A DNA stretch of 64,000 nucleotides, taken from positions 62,001-126,000 of the forward strand of contig NZ_NFKS01000005.1 in the NCBI RefSeq assembly GCF_002160515.1. The letters run 5' to 3'. This document shows positions 62,501 to 64,000 of the stretch, in pieces; positions within the stretch are counted from its first letter, which is position 1; each line of letters starts with the position of its first letter. This stretch comes from Anaeromassilibacillus sp. An172 (GTDB taxonomy: Bacteria; Bacillota; Clostridia; Oscillospirales; Acutalibacteraceae). The notes under the pieces are model-generated. The model was given only the letters and a program-made list of their open reading frames with translations, had not been told where the DNA came from and did no database searches. Both the position numbers and the translations under genes were made by a program.

Positions 62501-64000
62501 CCGCTGAAATAAAGCTGTAAATCCATGAGTGGTTTAACATAAAGCGGAACGCCGTAAATTGTAAAGTTAATTACTCCTCCTACAGTTGCAAAAGCTCCAA
62601 AGGAGTATTGTCCTAAAGCCATAACATATGTATCTTCTGTTTCATCATAAGAGAAATAGAAGGATAATAAAATTGAAAAATGTACATCAAGCAGAAATTT
62701 AGGATTCACTGTTGCTTTTGATTTTTTGTTTTCATTTGCCTGAACTTCCTGTTTAAGGGCGTCGTCGCTTTTCTCTTTTCCGTCTGAATATGTTTTATTA
62801 AGCTCGTTGGTAATCTTATTTTCCTCTTCTTTAGGAACTCCGCCTACACCGATAGCATTGTTATTACTTGCCTTTACACCTTCTAAAATTGTATAAGCCG
62901 TTTTCTTTTCCATATTTGAAACTCCGGGTGCAAAAAGGAATTCAAGATAATAAGGAGAGTTTGGCTCATTACTGAGAGCTCTCTTTGTAAATGAAAGCTT
63001 ACCTGTTGTAACAGACGGCATCATTTCTCCCAGAACCGGAACCGCTACACTTGATCTGGTTTCCATATTCAGAAACTGAGGCTCAACCTCAAGAGTAGGA
63101 ATGTAAAATGTAAGACCTGTGAAAACGTCGGCATATCTTATTTCTTCCCTGGTAGTCTGCGCTGTGATATTGCCCTCATCATCTATTGTGTTTACTGTTA
63201 TAACTCTGTCCTCTGCGTCCACAAGAGAAACATATATCATATCGCCGTCTTCAAATGTAGTATCCATAGTAAACTGGGCGGTAAATATTGTCTGTCCCTT
63301 TTTGGTAGCTTCCACAACGGTTTCTTCTCTTGCTCCGTCTTTAGGAACTCTTATAAATATTACTTCTTTAACCTCTCTTCCGTTGAGGTTAACGTCAGCG
63401 GTTATATAGATTCTTGTTGAAACGATAGGTATAGCGTTATCTCTTGTATCAATGTCCACATCTTTTATAGGGTCTACAGTATATGTAATATTATTTACAA
63501 ATGGAGCATTCGGTGTACGGATAGGCATATATAAAGTTCCCTTATTTATAGAACTCATATTAGCCTCCACTGTTTTTTCTACAGTGGTATTTGTTTCCTC
63601 ATCAAAATATCTGTCAACATAGGAAACAAGCTCTTCTGTTGCTCCCTGACTGCTGACTGTAATATATTCAACACGCTCAACCTCGTTGTTGCCCACACGC
63701 AGTGTGATTGTATCTCCGTCCTTGGCATAAACGCCTTTCAGAGAGAATGAACCATCGGCTGATGTTGAGTCAGATGCTCTGTCAATAACCTTTATTACCT
63801 TGTTTGTATAGTTGTCATAAAGCTTGGAAATTTCTCCTCCGCCTATAACTGTAACGCCGACGGCTCCCGCCTCGGTAACATTGAATGATGATGACCTTAT
63901 TGCATTTCCGGGATATTTTACATAACCGTCTATTTTGAACATTTTAAGGTCGGATTCGTTGATTTCTTCCACATCAACCGTTATCACATTGTTTTTCACC
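59539..64000 (-). CDS. Giant surface protein with C-terminal type I dockerin (N-terminus outside window)
   Basis: The visible 1,486 residues are the C-terminal part; the frame is open to the right edge, so the start and signal peptide are not seen. In order there are: beta-sandwich material with extracellular repeats (1-430); a Gly/aromatic-rich amphipathic block (about 440-640); a propeller-like region with SEPVLVDDNGTAD-type and TGWSEPVQITH repeats (about 670-1130); two CARDB-like modules (about 1160-1335); a BIG2 Ig-like domain (about 1345-1428, LVYSTSDSSVVNVSSDGKLT); and a dockerin with two DxNxD-type Ca loops (GDVNHDNEITVLD, ADVNKDGKINIID). The dockerin implies export and docking on a cohesin elsewhere. 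I see no catalytic carbohydrate-enzyme domain. Confidence 0.85.
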   Translation of the reverse strand, partial: VKNNVITVDVEEINESDLKMFKIDGYVKYPGNAIRSSSFNVTEAGAVGVTVIGGGEISKLYDNYTNKVIKVIDRASDSTSADGSFSLKGVYAKDGDTITLRVGNNEVERVEYITVSSQGATEELVSYVDRYFDEETNTTVEKTVEANMSSINKGTLYMPIRTPNAPFVNNITYTVDPIKDVDIDTRDNAIPIVSTRIYITADVNLNGREVKEVIFIRVPKDGAREETVVEATKKGQTIFTAQFTMDTTFEDGDMIYVSLVDAEDRVITVNTIDDEGNITAQTTREEIRYADVFTGLTFYIPTLEVEPQFLNMETRSSVAVPVLGEMMPSVTTGKLSFTKRALSNEPNSPYYLEFLFAPGVSNMEKKTAYTILEGVKASNNNAIGVGGVPKEEENKITNELNKTYSDGKEKSDDALKQEVQANENKKSKATVNPKFLLDVHFSILLSFYFSYDETEDTYVMALGQYSFGAFATVGGVINFTIYGVPLYVKPLMDLQLYFSGLINADQTVTSDDMTVVSNLRDVMDFDSVITAGVGGNVSVGVGFCGALSARGTVTGDIVIKIDCKGDSAAEVLEGFLFKFGGGFGIDLFLFSFDYVPDIVTVGTGVYENETSILSSEAGEDSLSVRTLNKGSFDTADFGRNYLLSSSGENVSQQILAENTVEYAKPQILILDDGRMMMLFMDDDPSRNGINSRSLYYTIADEEGLWSEPVLVDDNGTADAMPSMKKIGDKVLISWIDENKTYENADSPKDILAGLEIAYAIYDPATDSFSEKTLLTQDNYFDMMPQFGYSETTGNIFCYYLKRDIKDASSNEEILDFNATYSTIAYRIYDSNTGTWGEETYLNIPCEDMNDPLIIDFNSTVRHMDNSDVVLMTYTIDSDQNLQTTDDRDVYLYVTDITNKKSYYPIRITNDYKTDISPKITEFNDNVYLSWVSGESDFCMINLTSMLNDIELTGKLDYLKNADGSSPNWYKLTAADLEMTEEEYNLSIFSSMANGDFQIDKKTFCLDEDQENKANVCSYTLVQNDDESLYLLWLEPGQIDDEGKTSQEIYGSVMELTSENSEDKINTYTGWSEPVQITHTGKMLDEYSIAFGDNNNIYMAANMYEQQVDEEGTLSFSENDIVLFEASITNNMKFTEEPKFAHTPRAGEENSISLSIKNEGLKKTEGYKVDVIQTINGTDTVIYSESFDNVIMSGETVNIDVPWTVPDNIDNLSIKAKVTANNVTNESETVNVEKKADIVLSEPTAQYKDGNFYASVTVTNEGNIPSDELTLTASAEDNEDGSQGKVYGSTVIESLEPGESTIVEYELTDITADDLDKYGNEEIYQRVYQGDECIEVARCMLNVLEPIAISVDTGDTLSMGIGEEKQIEASIKPLNVSGRELVYSTSDSSVVNVSSDGKLTAVSSGTAVITVTEPKSGVKTEIAVEVNGILGDVNHDNEITVLDVTAIQIYLTRLKPEGIFDESLADVNKDGKINIIDASLLQLMLVK

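Noticed and set aside
1-64000. CRISPR arrays, transposons, integrases or toxin-antitoxin pairs
   Set aside because: I looked for repeat-spacer regularity, transposase motifs and paired small genes and saw none.

Overview
This window reads as a chromosomal segment of a low-GC, anaerobic, spore-forming Clostridia bacterium, most like the Ruminococcaceae/Oscillospiraceae group. The evidence is the sporulation protein YunB, a primosome of DnaD plus a DnaI-type loader, endonuclease-type MutL, a YmcA/YlbF-family protein, pyruvate phosphate dikinase, a flavodoxin-ferredoxin protein, and a very large surface protein ending in a type I dockerin (the module that plugs enzymes into cellulosome scaffolds). 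Nearly all genes are housekeeping and most are on the minus strand. I saw no CRISPR array, insertion sequence, rRNA gene or integrated phage.

Layout. 1-8197: one minus-strand operon from a clear promoter, miaB - ymcA/ylbF-like - mutS - mutL - miaA - HlyD-like (cut by the window edge). It joins tRNA A37 modification (both ms2i6A enzymes) with mismatch repair. 8253-11728: yunB; efp with a CD1247-type protein; aroQ-pepP. 11737-12001: rpsU with its own promoter and terminator. 12039-30136: about fifteen minus-strand genes with short gaps: a SpoU/TrmH methyltransferase, dprA, topA, trmFO, plsX, rnc, radical SAM (Elp3-like), smc, ftsY, rdgB, yhbY, nadD, yqeK, rsfS, leuS. 30164-31596: infC-rpmI-rplT with an L20-type leader, a near-perfect promoter and an apparent ATT start for infC.

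31642-41138: short transcription units on both strands. These are CPBP protease-tadA; dnaD-dnaC-apbE; tRNA-Gly(GCC); a PHP phosphoesterase with a TSCPD protein; a lipoprotein with a VOC protein; thpR; an EFR1-type flavodoxin-ferredoxin; and an SDR oxidoreductase. 41092-47897: an XRE regulator with a helical repeat-like tail, then sbcDC facing dinB across divergent promoters, and a small unknown protein behind dinB. 47933-59412: an unusual single-pass membrane protein, a PrsA-like lipoprotein, mfd, pth, prs, then ppdK (strong high-expression codon bias) and a phage-type endolysin without an export signal. 59539-64000: the C-terminal 1,486+ residues of the dockerin surface protein.

Many genes use TTG or GTG starts behind strong Shine-Dalgarno sequences, and I moved numerous starts inward on that basis; each entry gives the reason. 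I did not find a convincing wholly new system. The parts least explained by known biology are the dockerin protein, the signal-less endolysin, the single-pass Ser/Arg/Gln-rich protein, the 75-residue gene after dinB, and the hairpin that holds the yunB ribosome-binding site.
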